From DATKZM01 sp035527975 (GTDB lineage Bacteria; Pseudomonadota; Alphaproteobacteria; JAPULJ01), in contig DATKZM010000009.1 of the NCBI GenBank assembly GCA_035527975.1, forward strand, positions 1 to 64,000: a stretch of 64,000 nt of DNA, read 5' to 3'. This document shows, one piece after another, positions 55,134 to 63,166 of the stretch. Position numbers and translations under genes: made by a program. The notes beneath the pieces are model-generated. The model saw only the letters and a list, made by a program, of their open reading frames with translations. It was not told the origin of the DNA and did not search any database. Each line of letters starts with the position of its first letter. The first letter of the stretch is position 1.

Positions 55134-55885
55134 CCAGCCTGCCGAGCGCACCGTCGGGCACACGCCTTGGTCTTGTGATCGACCTTGATATCTGTGTCGG
55201 TTGCCACGCTTGCGCGGTGAACTGCAAGGAATGGAACGACGGCGGCTACCACGCGCCGCTGACCGACGAGCGGCCTTACGACGCCGATCCCACCGGCGTC
55301 TGGCTCAACCGCATCCATACATACGAGGTGAGCGAAAGCGGCGACGGCGCCGACGCCCGCGTCGTCCATTTCCCGCGCTCGTGCCTGCATTGCGAGGATG
55401 CGCCTTGCGTCACCGTCTGCCCGACCGGGGCGTCCTACAAGCGCGCGGCCGACGGCATCGTGCTGGTCGACGAAAGCCGCTGCATCGGCTGCAAGCTCTG
55501 CTCGTGGGCCTGCCCATACGGCGCACGCGAATATGACGGCGCCGAGGGCGTGATGAAGAAATGCACGCTGTGCATCGACCGGATCTACAACGAGGCGTTC
55601 GAGGAGATCGACCGCGTGCCGGCCTGCGTGTCGACCTGCCCGGCCACGGCGCGCCATTTCGGCGATCTGGGCGATCCGAACTCGGATGTCTCCAGGCTGG
55701 TCGCCGAACGCGGCGGGGTCGACCTCATGCCCGAGATGAAGACCGGGCCGGTCAACCAATACCTGCCGCCGCGCCCGCGCCGCGAGGGCGCGGCCGGCAG
55801 CTCGGCGATCGGTGCGCCGGCGCTTTCGGATGCGGCTCCCGAAGGGGGCTTCCTGGGCTGGCTCGACAAGCTGCTCTCCGACTGA
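55130..55885 (+). CDS. soeB: SoeB-like 4Fe-4S ferredoxin subunit
   Basis: A 251-residue electron-transfer subunit with four [4Fe-4S] binding sets: CVGCHACAVNCKEW, CLHCEDAPCVTVCP, CIGCKLCSWACPYGA and CTLCIDRI paired with CVSTCPA. It passes electrons from the Mo subunit to the membrane subunit. ATG 55130 overlaps the soeA stop by four bases (ATGA). The frame extends upstream into soeA only as a shadow. The last 35 residues form a short linker ending GGFLGWLDKLLSD. Confidence 0.9.
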   Translation: MTSLPSAPSGTRLGLVIDLDICVGCHACAVNCKEWNDGGYHAPLTDERPYDADPTGVWLNRIHTYEVSESGDGADARVVHFPRSCLHCEDAPCVTVCPTGASYKRAADGIVLVDESRCIGCKLCSWACPYGAREYDGAEGVMKKCTLCIDRIYNEAFEEIDRVPACVSTCPATARHFGDLGDPNSDVSRLVAERGGVDLMPEMKTGPVNQYLPPRPRREGAAGSSAIGAPALSDAAPEGGFLGWLDKLLSD

Positions 55886-55894
55886 GGCGGGCCC

Positions 55895-56836
55895 TTGCAT
55901 CCCGCCTATTCCATCATCTTCTTCACCACCGCGTCGGGGCTGGGCTACGGCCTTCTTGCGCTGCTTGGACTGGCGGGCGCGGCGGGCACCGTGCCGGCCG
56001 AGCGCTGGTTGGGCGTGGCTGGGCTTGGGCTTGCATTGGGGGCGGTGACGCTGGGGCTCCTCAGCTCGACTTTCCATCTCGGGCATCCCGAGCGCGCCTG
56101 GATGGCGATGCGCGAATGGCGCTCGTCCTGGCTCTCGCGCGAAGGCGTGCTGGCGCTCGCGACCTATGTGCCGGCCGGGATTTTTGCCGTCGGCTGGGTT
56201 TTCTTCGGCGCCACGGGGGGGCTGTGGGCGTGGTGCGGGCTGCTGGCGGCTTTGGGTGCTGTGGTGACGGTTGCCTGCACCGCGATGATCTACGCCTCGA
56301 TCCGCGCCATCCCGCGCTGGCACAATGGCTTCGTGCTGCCGGTCTATCTGGTGTTGTCGCTGCTGACGGGTGCGCTTGCGCTCGACGCGGTCCTGCGGCT
56401 CTTCGGCGCCGCGCGGCCGGCCGTGACGATGCTCGCCATCGCCGCCGCCGTGCTCGGTGCCGGGCTGAAGCTGCTCTACTGGCGGCACATCGACGGCGCG
56501 CGGCCGGTCGCAACGGCGGCCAGCGCGACGGGGCTCAAGGGCCAGGTCCGCCTGCTCGATGCGCCGCACACCTCGCCGAATTACCTGCAGCAGGAGATGG
56601 GCTACCGGGTTGCGCGCAAGCATGCGGCGCGGCTGCGCCGGATTGCGCTCATCATGGGGTTTGCCGCGCCGGCGGCGCTGTTGCTGTTGGCGCTTGCGGT
56701 GGGCGGCTGGACCGGTGCGGCGCTCGCGGTGTTGGCCGCGCTCATCGGTTATCTGGGCGTGCTGGTCGAGCGCTGGCTCTTCTTCGCCGAGGCGACGCAC
56801 GCCGTCATGCTCTATTACGGCGAAGCCAGCGTTTGA
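55895..56836 (+). CDS. soeC: SoeC-like membrane anchor (DmsC/NrfD type)
   Basis: A 313-residue inner-membrane protein with about eight helices. The opening MHPAYSIIFFTTASGLGYGL is characteristic of the SoeC/DmsC anchor group. STFHLGHPERAWMAMREWRS and the late SPNYLQQEMGYRVARKHAAR (a conserved cytoplasmic loop) also match. It transfers electrons to the quinone pool. The start is TTG 55895, ten bases after the soeB stop, so soeABC form one operon. The convergent persulfide dioxygenase gene ends six bases away. Confidence 0.88.
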   Translation: MHPAYSIIFFTTASGLGYGLLALLGLAGAAGTVPAERWLGVAGLGLALGAVTLGLLSSTFHLGHPERAWMAMREWRSSWLSREGVLALATYVPAGIFAVGWVFFGATGGLWAWCGLLAALGAVVTVACTAMIYASIRAIPRWHNGFVLPVYLVLSLLTGALALDAVLRLFGAARPAVTMLAIAAAVLGAGLKLLYWRHIDGARPVATAASATGLKGQVRLLDAPHTSPNYLQQEMGYRVARKHAARLRRIALIMGFAAPAALLLLALAVGGWTGAALAVLAALIGYLGVLVERWLFFAEATHAVMLYYGEASV

Positions 56837-56842
56837 GCGTCC

Positions 56843-57916
56843 TTACGCCTCGCCGCCGACCACGTCGAGGTGCTGGGCGCGCCACAGCAGCATGCCGCCG
56901 GTCATGTTGGCGAGCGCGGAGAAGCCTTCGCGCTTCAGGATGACCGTCGCCTGGGCCGATCGCCCGCCGGCGCGGCAGACGGCGACGACGGGAATATCCT
57001 TGTCGAGCGTCTTCGCTCCCTCAGCCAGCGTGCTCAAGGGCATCAGCTTGGCACCCGGGATGTGGCCCATGGGTCCGTCGAACTCGTCCTTCTCGCGCAC
57101 GTCGACGATCTGCACCTTGTCGCGGATCTCGTTCAGCGCCTGGGGCTGGATCTCCCAGATGCCGGCGAAGGAGAAGCTGAGCGGGGCCCAGTCGGGCTCG
57201 TCGCCCGGCAGCGCGCCGTCCGCGGGCTGGCCGCATTTGAGGTTCGCGGGCACCGCAACGTCGATCTGCTTGGGATGCGGCAGGCCGAGATTGTGCATGT
57301 AGCCGGCGAAATCCGAAACGCTGAGCTTGCCGCCGAGGCGCGGGTTGAACTGGCGTTCCTCGGCGACACTGGTGACCGTGAGCCCGCGATAGTCGTGCGC
57401 GGGATAGAGCAGGCAGTCGGCCGGCAGGCAGAAGATCTTGTCATGCACCGAGCGGTACATGGCTTCGGGGCTGCCCTCCTGGAAATCGGTGCGGCCGCTG
57501 CCGCGGATCAGCAGGCAATCGCCGGTGAAGGCTTTGCTGCGGTCGTCGAGCACGTAGGTCACGCAGCCATCGGTGTGACCGGGCGTCGACAGGACGCTCA
57601 GGTGACGCGTGCCGAATTCGACGGTATCGCCGTCTTTCAGAGTGCGGTCGGCGCCTTCGGCCCCGCTGGCCTCCGACAGCGCGATCTTGCAGCCGAAGCG
57701 TTGCTTCAGCGCCCACGACCCGGTGACGTGGTCGGCGTGGACATGGGTGTCGAGTGTCGTGCGGAGTTCCAGGCCCAGCTCCTCGACCAGCGCGCCGTCG
57801 CGGCGAACCTGCTCGAAGACCGGATCGATCAGCACCGCATGGCGCGTGTCGCCGTCGGCCAGGAGATATGTGTAGGTCGACGATGTTGGATCGAAGAGCT
57901 GCCGGAAGATCAGCAT
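56843..57916 (-). CDS. Persulfide dioxygenase-rhodanese fusion
   Basis: A 357-residue fusion. The N-terminal metallo-beta-lactamase fold (about 1-240) is ETHE1-like: THVHADHVTGS metal motif, STPGHTDGCVTYVL, FTGDCLLIRGSGRTDFQEGS and YPAHDYRGLTVTSVAEE. The C-terminal rhodanese domain (about 255-350) has the active-site loop VAVCRAGGRSAQ with its catalytic Cys and VDVREKDEFDGPMGHIPGA. Such fusions oxidise glutathione persulfide to sulfite and transfer sulfane sulfur to or from thiosulfate. The sulfite product is the substrate of the SoeABC-like enzyme encoded convergently. Gap to the upstream dioxygenase gene is 16 bp. Confidence 0.92.
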   Translation of the reverse strand: MLIFRQLFDPTSSTYTYLLADGDTRHAVLIDPVFEQVRRDGALVEELGLELRTTLDTHVHADHVTGSWALKQRFGCKIALSEASGAEGADRTLKDGDTVEFGTRHLSVLSTPGHTDGCVTYVLDDRSKAFTGDCLLIRGSGRTDFQEGSPEAMYRSVHDKIFCLPADCLLYPAHDYRGLTVTSVAEERQFNPRLGGKLSVSDFAGYMHNLGLPHPKQIDVAVPANLKCGQPADGALPGDEPDWAPLSFSFAGIWEIQPQALNEIRDKVQIVDVREKDEFDGPMGHIPGAKLMPLSTLAEGAKTLDKDIPVVAVCRAGGRSAQATVILKREGFSALANMTGGMLLWRAQHLDVVGGEA

Positions 57917-57932
57917 GGCGAATTTCCCTTGA

Positions 57933-58805
57933 TTACACCGGCCGCTCGCTTTCGAGCACGACCATGCGGTGCATGACGCGGAGCTGGCCCGGATAGTCGT
58001 TGATCGCGTAATGCATCGAGGCGCGGTTGTCCCAGATGCCGAGCACATCGGCGCGCCAGCGATGCCGGTAGGTATATTCCGGGCGAATGGCGTGCCGGTA
58101 GAGAAATTCCAGCAGCGGCGCGCTTTCCGCGACCGTCATGTTCTCGAAACGGAGCGTGAAGCCGGGATTGACGTAAAGCGCCTTGCGGCCGGTCTCGGGA
58201 TGGATGCGCACGACCGGATGGCTGAACTCCTGCTCGATGGCATTCGTGGTGTAGCTGGCATGTCCCTCGTCGCCCTTGGTGGCGCCGGCCCGCGCCTCCT
58301 GGTCGCGGATATCCTGCTTGTACTTCTCCGAGAAGCCGTGCACGGCCTTCATCCCATCGAGCAGCGCGCGCATGCCGGCGGACAGCCCCTCGTAAGCCGC
58401 AACCATATTGGCAAAGAGCGTGTCGCCGCCATGGCTCGGAACCACGCGCGAATAGAGCGCGTTGGCCAGCGAGGGGCGTTCCAGATTGGTGAAATCCTGG
58501 TGCCAGACATTGCCGAAGTTGATCTCTTCCTCGGGCGTCTTGCGCAGCTCGTGGACGAAGGGCGCGCCGGGCACGGGCTTGAGATAGGGATGCGCCATCG
58601 GCTCGCCGAATCGCGCGACGAGGGCCTGCATGCGCTCGGCCGGCAAGTTCTTGACCGGCAGGAAAATCGCGATGTGGTCGAGGAAGGCCCGGTTGATCGC
58701 ATCCGCCGTTTCGTTGTCGAGCGGAGCGGTAAGGTCGGCGCCGGTCACCTCCGCGCCCATGGCGCCGGAGAGCGGGCGTATCGTTATGCCGCTGGCGGCG
58801 CTCAT
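57933..58805 (-). CDS. TauD/TfdA-family Fe(II)/2-oxoglutarate dioxygenase
   Basis: A 290-residue alpha-ketoglutarate-dependent dioxygenase. The iron ligands are visible as VWHQDFTNLERP (HxD, near residue 104) and NRASMHYAINDYPGQLRVMHR (distal His and 2-oxoglutarate Arg). TauD itself releases sulfite from taurine; relatives attack other sulfonates, sulfate esters or aryloxyacids, so the substrate is not fixed. Met 58805 is chosen over 58847. It sits directly upstream of the persulfide dioxygenase-rhodanese gene, and release of sulfite would feed the same pathway. Confidence 0.9.
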   Translation of the reverse strand: MSAASGITIRPLSGAMGAEVTGADLTAPLDNETADAINRAFLDHIAIFLPVKNLPAERMQALVARFGEPMAHPYLKPVPGAPFVHELRKTPEEEINFGNVWHQDFTNLERPSLANALYSRVVPSHGGDTLFANMVAAYEGLSAGMRALLDGMKAVHGFSEKYKQDIRDQEARAGATKGDEGHASYTTNAIEQEFSHPVVRIHPETGRKALYVNPGFTLRFENMTVAESAPLLEFLYRHAIRPEYTYRHRWRADVLGIWDNRASMHYAINDYPGQLRVMHRMVVLESERPV

Positions 58806-58968
58806 GTCCGAAGCTCTGCCACGGTGCGTCCCTTGCCCGAAACCCATCTGGCCCCCGCCGATTGATCGGCCGGGCGGTTTGGCTCAGTCTGACGACAGGA
58901 TAGACGGAATCGCCAATAGGCTGAAGTCTGGGCTGAAGTCGGCGCGGACGGGGAGGAAAGTCGAAGTC

Positions 58969-60186
58969 ATGAGCAAAAGCCAAGCCAACCGGTTGCGCGA
59001 AAGCGGATTGCCGCTCTTTTTCAAACTCGCCAATCCGCAGGCCGCCGGGATAACGCCGCCGGACAACCGCCGCGGCGATGCGCTGACGACCTGGGTGCGC
59101 TCGCTGTCGGTGATGCAGAAGGATGCGCTGGTTGCCTCGAGCCAGACCGGCGCGATCTGGCGGCTCGCCAGCGACGAGGGCAGCTACCTGGCCGGCCATG
59201 ACGAGGCGCCCTGTCCGCTCGCCTTCCTGACCGTCGGCATGATCGCCTCCTACGCCAACGAGATCACCGCGCTGGCCAAGCAGCGCGGCGTTGCGGTCCG
59301 GCATTTGAAGCTCATTCAGGACAACCGCTACACGATGGAAGGCTCGATGCCGAAGGGCACGCTGGTGAGCGGCGCCTTGGCCCCGGAGCTGACGGTCGAG
59401 ATCGATTGCGACGCCGAGGGGGCGGCGCTCCAGGACCTGGTGCTGTCGGCGGTTGCCGCCGCGCCGCTCAACGGGCTCTTGCGCGGCGCACTGACCAGCC
59501 TCTTCACCCTCTCGCGCAACGGCGTCGCGCTTGTGCCCGACAATGCGGCCCCGCTCGGTCGCCCGGCGTTGCCGGATCCCGGAGATCATTTTGATGTCTC
59601 GGCACCGGAGCCGCCCGTGCTTGACGGCCCGCTGGTCTGGAAGACCGCCGAGCCGCCGCCGGTCGACGGGGCAGCCGGGTATGCGACCGATCCTGGTTCG
59701 ACCGCCCATGGCGAGGCCCGGCGCGAGCTGCATCTGGTCGGTATCTGCACGCTGCGGCCGGACGGCCTCAAGGAGATCACCCAGCTGCTGCACAGCCCGC
59801 GCGGCACCAGCTTCACCTTCCTGTCCGAGGAGGGGCCGGGCGCCGGCGGCCAGGGCCGCGCGCCCGACGCCAATACATATGTCTCGGCGGGCATCGGCTT
59901 CTGCTTCATGACCCAGTTCGGGCGCTGCGTTTCGATGATGAAGAAGACGATGGACGACTACCGGATCGTGCAGGACACGCATTTCTCGCTCGGTGGCGCC
60001 TCGGGCGGCACCGGGCAGGCCGGCGTGGCCGACCCGGTGGAAACGCATGTCTATCTCGAAACCCCCGAGGACGAGGCATTCGCGCGGCGGATCCTCGATG
60101 TCGCCGAGGGCACATGCTTCCTCCACGCGCTCTGCCGCACCGATCTTAAGACCAAAGTGCGCGTTCGCGAGACGGTGGCGGGGTAG
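58969..60186 (+). CDS. Tandem double-domain OsmC-family protein
   Basis: A 405-residue protein with two OsmC-like halves. In the first (about 50-190) the usual reactive Cys positions are replaced: AFLTVGMIASYANEI and AAPLNGLLRG lack both. The second (about 260-400) keeps cysteines: GIGFCFMTQFGRCVSMMKKT and EGTCFLHALCRTD. OsmC proteins reduce organic hydroperoxides or act on thiols and persulfides. Here only the second half looks catalytic. ATG 58969 is preceded by GGAGG; longer frames overlap the dioxygenase. Divergent from the TauD-family gene, 163 bp apart, suggesting shared control in the sulfur module. Confidence 0.78.
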   Translation: MSKSQANRLRESGLPLFFKLANPQAAGITPPDNRRGDALTTWVRSLSVMQKDALVASSQTGAIWRLASDEGSYLAGHDEAPCPLAFLTVGMIASYANEITALAKQRGVAVRHLKLIQDNRYTMEGSMPKGTLVSGALAPELTVEIDCDAEGAALQDLVLSAVAAAPLNGLLRGALTSLFTLSRNGVALVPDNAAPLGRPALPDPGDHFDVSAPEPPVLDGPLVWKTAEPPPVDGAAGYATDPGSTAHGEARRELHLVGICTLRPDGLKEITQLLHSPRGTSFTFLSEEGPGAGGQGRAPDANTYVSAGIGFCFMTQFGRCVSMMKKTMDDYRIVQDTHFSLGGASGGTGQAGVADPVETHVYLETPEDEAFARRILDVAEGTCFLHALCRTDLKTKVRVRETVAG

Positions 60187-60213
60187 TTGGATGGACGTTG
60201 CCGGCGTTCCAGC

Positions 60214-60414
60214 TTATCGCGCGCCCACCGCGCCCGAATTTCCACGGGGCAGCAGCAGCGCCAGGATCTCCTCCCAGCCGTTGCGCAGGCAGGTATCGAT
60301 TGCGCCGTGATAGCCGCGGGCGAGAACCAGCAGCCGCGCGGTCTCCTCGCGGTCGCGGCGTTTGAGGAGGCGGTTGTGCGTGGCGATGGCGTTCATGGCG
60401 CTGGCCTTCGGCAT
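60214..60414 (-). CDS. Small protein of unknown function
   Basis: A 66-residue frame, predicted mostly helical: NRLLKRRDREETARLLVLAR, then NGWEEILALLLPRG. GGAGG lies five bases before ATG 60414, which supports that start and the reality of the gene; an internal ATG at 60396 is the alternative. No family is recognised. It is convergent with the OsmC gene and lies upstream of nothing obvious on its strand. Confidence 0.5.
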   Translation of the reverse strand: MPKASAMNAIATHNRLLKRRDREETARLLVLARGYHGAIDTCLRNGWEEILALLLPRGNSGAVGAR

Positions 60415-60534
60415 TGACGCCTCCGGGGCCCATCCCTGGAGATCGTGACGCCGTTTCTAGGCCAGCCGCGCTGAACCGTCCCTGAGCGGGCCGTTCAGCG
60501 CGGGTTCATTGGGCAAAGCCGGGCAGATGGGCCA

Positions 60535-60957
60535 TCAGGTAGCCAAGCTTTCCGCCGCGGCGCGGCGCATGGTATCGGCGATGAGCGTGTAGGCGGTCGA
60601 CCAGGCATCGGCGGCGTCCGGCGTCCAGGAGGCGCCAAGGCCCTGCTCCAATGTCCACAACAGCGCCGCGCCGACCGAAAAGTAATGCGCGTCGGCGGCG
60701 TTGTAGCCGGCATGACGGCGCCCAAGCGCTTCGATCGTCGGCGCAATCCTGTCCAGCTCGTCGAGGCCGTCGATCGCCAGCCGGATCGCCTCCACCAGCT
60801 TGGCGCGCTGCTCGGGCATCGAGGGCCGCGCGAAGAGCGGCCGCGTGCCGGGATCGATTTCGAACAAGCGGTCATAGAAAAGTTTTGCCGCGTCGTCGGC
60901 AATTGGCGCAACCGTGCGCCAGGTCTCGCGGAGGAGGTCGTTCTGCTCGGGGGTCAT
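60535..60957 (-). CDS. Single-domain globin (bacterial hemoglobin)
   Basis: A 140-residue globin of the Vitreoscilla-hemoglobin/flavohemoglobin-head type, without the reductase domains. The opening MTPEQNDLLRETWRTVAPIA, the CD1 Phe in RPLFARPSM and the proximal His in LGRRHAGYNAADAHY (near residue 85) are present. It could bind O2 or NO. ATG 60957 fits family length; the in-frame ATG at 60999 would add 14 residues, and AAGGAGC lies between them. A LysR relic lies just upstream on the other strand. Confidence 0.9.
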   Translation of the reverse strand: MTPEQNDLLRETWRTVAPIADDAAKLFYDRLFEIDPGTRPLFARPSMPEQRAKLVEAIRLAIDGLDELDRIAPTIEALGRRHAGYNAADAHYFSVGAALLWTLEQGLGASWTPDAADAWSTAYTLIADTMRRAAAESLAT

Positions 60958-61034
60958 TGTCGGGATGCTCCTTGAAGAGAGAGTTGGTTTGATGGCCATG
61001 CGCCGTCAGACAGCGCCGGCGTCGGGGAAGCCGT

Positions 61035-61310
61035 TCACCGCAAGCGTCTGGAAAGCTGGTACGAGCGCCGCGGCGCGATGCCGTCGCGTACCGTCGAGAT
61101 GAGCTCCTATCACGCCATTCTCGGCTGCGCGGGGGCGGGAATGGGGATCTCGCTCATGCCATCGAGCGTGCTTGGCGCCTGCCCGGAAGCCAAACGCCTT
61201 AGCGTGCACGCCCTGCCGCCTGGCCAGGACCGCACCAGACGGCGCTGATTTGGCGCAGGGGCGCGGGCTCGCTGAAGATCAACGCGGCTGGTGGCGATAC
61301 TGAAGGAGGG
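61035..61310 (+). pseudogene. LysR-family regulator remnant (C-terminal, frameshifted)
   Basis: The frame RKRLESWYERRGAMPSRTVE, MSSYHAILGCAGAGMGISLM and LSVHALPPGQDRT is the end of a LysR substrate-binding domain. It then breaks: homology continues as ALIWRRGAGSLK in a second frame and LVAILKEG in a third, so at least two frameshifts are present. The HTH and first part of the effector domain are missing. It is a decayed gene relic. Confidence 0.82.
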
Positions 61311-61891
61311 GCAGGGCGGATCACCGAGAGGGCGGGGCTGAAGCCATTGGTTCAAATACGAAATGCGCCGGCATTCGATCTTCGAGTTGGCGGGCCGCGA
61401 ACCCGATCAGATCGACGGCGCCAGGAAACCGACGACTGCTCCTTTGCCTAGTATTGAAGAGTGTAAAAATGCCTTCATTCCGAAATGCGAACTAAATAAT
61501 TATTATGATTGATTCTCTATTATATTTTGACTATTTGAATATTTACCGATTTTATTTCAGCGTTCTAAAATAAAAATGAAATAAACATTGAAATATCGGC
61601 GCTCGATATACATATGTTCCGTTGTGCATCATTGTTTCCGCAATGAGTGGCATTCTTGAATATCCCCGAAGGCGCATATCTGAGCACACCGTGCTCCTGA
61701 CATTTCCGTCCAGAGCGAACGCCGGGCCGTATTCCGATACCGGTGGAACGACTTTGGTCGTGAATGGGCCGTAACGGCCATGCGTTCATTCGATCTGCAC
61801 GGCATCTCTTGCGTGGCCGCTTGCGGCGTTGAGGGACATCCGGCCGGAACGACCTCGTCTCCGGCCGTGGAATTCAACCCAAGGGGACTTA
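61311..61891. other. AT-rich intergenic region upstream of the DUF1611 gene
   Basis: About 580 bp without a supported gene. The stretch 61475-61620 is very AT-rich (TAAATAATTATTATGATTGA, ATATTTACCGATTTTATTTC) in strong contrast to the rest of the window. This could be a promoter region bound by a nucleoid protein or a piece of foreign DNA. A possible promoter is listed separately. Confidence 0.6.
61527..61555 (+). promoter_or_regulatory. Candidate sigma-70-type promoter
   Basis: TTGACT at 61527-61532, a 17 bp spacer, and TTTTAT at 61550-61555 (four of six matches to TATAAT), in the AT-rich gap about 335 bp before the DUF1611 start. The match is weak and AT-rich DNA produces chance hits. Confidence 0.25.
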
Positions 61892-63166
61892 ATGTCTACC
61901 AGTCCGACGCCCACCAGCCCGATGCCCGCCAGCCCGATACCTGTCAGCCCGATACCGTCCCGCCCAATGTCTCTTAGCCCGCTCGTCATTTCTCGGCCCA
62001 GGCTTGGCGCTGAGGGCCATCTGGCCGAGGGCATGCTTGCTGAAATGCCCGTACCGTTGCGGCGTCCCGGCAGAATTGATGGCGTCGCCACAGCAGTTGT
62101 CTATTGCGAAGCGAATTTCGGAGCCATCGACGGAAAGACCGCCAACGGGCTCGTGCGTCACTCGGAGCTGTACGAGATCCTCTCGGTCATCGACAGCCAG
62201 AAGGCCGGTCTCGACGCCGGCATGGTGCTGGATGACGAGCCGAACGATATCCCGATCTGCCGCGACCTTGCCGACTCGCTGAGGCAGGCCGGCGGCATAC
62301 CCGACACCTACATCTTCGGCATGGCGCCATCGAGCGGCATGTTGTCCGGACACGAACGCGGCCTCGTACTCGAGGCCATAGGTCTGGGGATGAACATCGT
62401 GAACGGTCTGCATGAATTCCTGAACGACGATCCGGTGTTCGCAAAGGCGGCCGCGGCCAACAATGTTGTGATCCTCGATGTGCGAAAGCCCCGCGCCAAG
62501 AAAGACCTGCGGATGTTCAGCGGCCGCATTTCCGAGGTTACCTGTCCGCGGATCGCCGTGCTCGGCACCGACGGCGCCATCGGCAAGCGCACCACGGCGA
62601 CGATCCTGGCCCGCGCCCTCAACGACCGCGGCATCAAGGCGGTGCTGGTCGGCACCGGCCAAACCGGCCTGATCCAGGGAGCCCGCTACGGCGTCGCGCT
62701 CGACGCCATCCCATCGCAATTCTGCTCGGGTGAGATGGAAGCGGCCGTCGTCGAAGCGTTCGAAGGCGAGAACCCCGACGTGATCATCATCGAAGGGCAG
62801 GGCGCGCTGAGCCACCCCGCCTACCTCACGTCGATCTTCATCCTGCGCGGCAGCCGCCCTGACGGGGTCGTGCTGCAGCACGCGCCGGGACGGACCAATC
62901 TCGGCGACTTCGGGAAAATGCCCATGCCGACGCCGGCCAGCGAGATCAACCTCATCGAGACCTTTGCCGACACGAAGGTCATCGGCCTCACGATAAACCA
63001 CGAGAACATGACCGACGCGGAGGTCGGCACGGCGATCACGCGGTATGAGCGCGACCTCGGCCTGCCCGCCACCGATGCGCTGACCCGCTCACCGGAGCGC
63101 CTGGTGGACATGGTCCTGTCCGCATTCCCTGCGTTGGAGAGGAAAGTCGCCGTCAGCATTCAATGA
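61892..63166 (+). CDS. DUF1611 family protein (DgcN-like N-acyltransferase)
   Basis: A 424-residue protein. After a Ser/Pro repeat tail (residues 4-27) comes the DUF1611 core: AVVYCEANFGAIDGKTANGL, DLADSLRQAGGIPDTYIFG, a P-loop-like IAVLGTDGAIGKRTTATIL (near 225-243), IIIEGQGALSHPAYL and VLQHAPGRTNLGDF. DUF1611 includes DgcN, an N-acyltransferase of D-glutamate catabolism. ATG 61892 has AAGGGGA six bases upstream; Met 62035 or 62047 would remove the repeat tail. Its stop overlaps the following racemase start (ATGA), so the two act together, probably on an N-acylated amino acid. Confidence 0.85.
   Translation: MSTSPTPTSPMPASPIPVSPIPSRPMSLSPLVISRPRLGAEGHLAEGMLAEMPVPLRRPGRIDGVATAVVYCEANFGAIDGKTANGLVRHSELYEILSVIDSQKAGLDAGMVLDDEPNDIPICRDLADSLRQAGGIPDTYIFGMAPSSGMLSGHERGLVLEAIGLGMNIVNGLHEFLNDDPVFAKAAAANNVVILDVRKPRAKKDLRMFSGRISEVTCPRIAVLGTDGAIGKRTTATILARALNDRGIKAVLVGTGQTGLIQGARYGVALDAIPSQFCSGEMEAAVVEAFEGENPDVIIIEGQGALSHPAYLTSIFILRGSRPDGVVLQHAPGRTNLGDFGKMPMPTPASEINLIETFADTKVIGLTINHENMTDAEVGTAITRYERDLGLPATDALTRSPERLVDMVLSAFPALERKVAVSIQ
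61899..61973 (+). repeat. 15 bp tandem repeat in the 5' end of the DUF1611 gene
   Basis: Five consecutive 15 bp units related to CCAGCCCGATGCCCG, encoding (S/P)-P-x-P-x repeats. The units are imperfect, so the array is not brand new. Confidence 0.88.

Noticed and set aside
54944..56800. 618-codon minus-strand frame opposite soeBC
   Set aside because: Low-complexity Arg/Gln/His composition, antisense to strongly supported genes.
61695..61830. Upstream extension of the DUF1611 gene from 61829
   Set aside because: The extra residues are not family-like, while ATG 61892 has a strong ribosome binding site.
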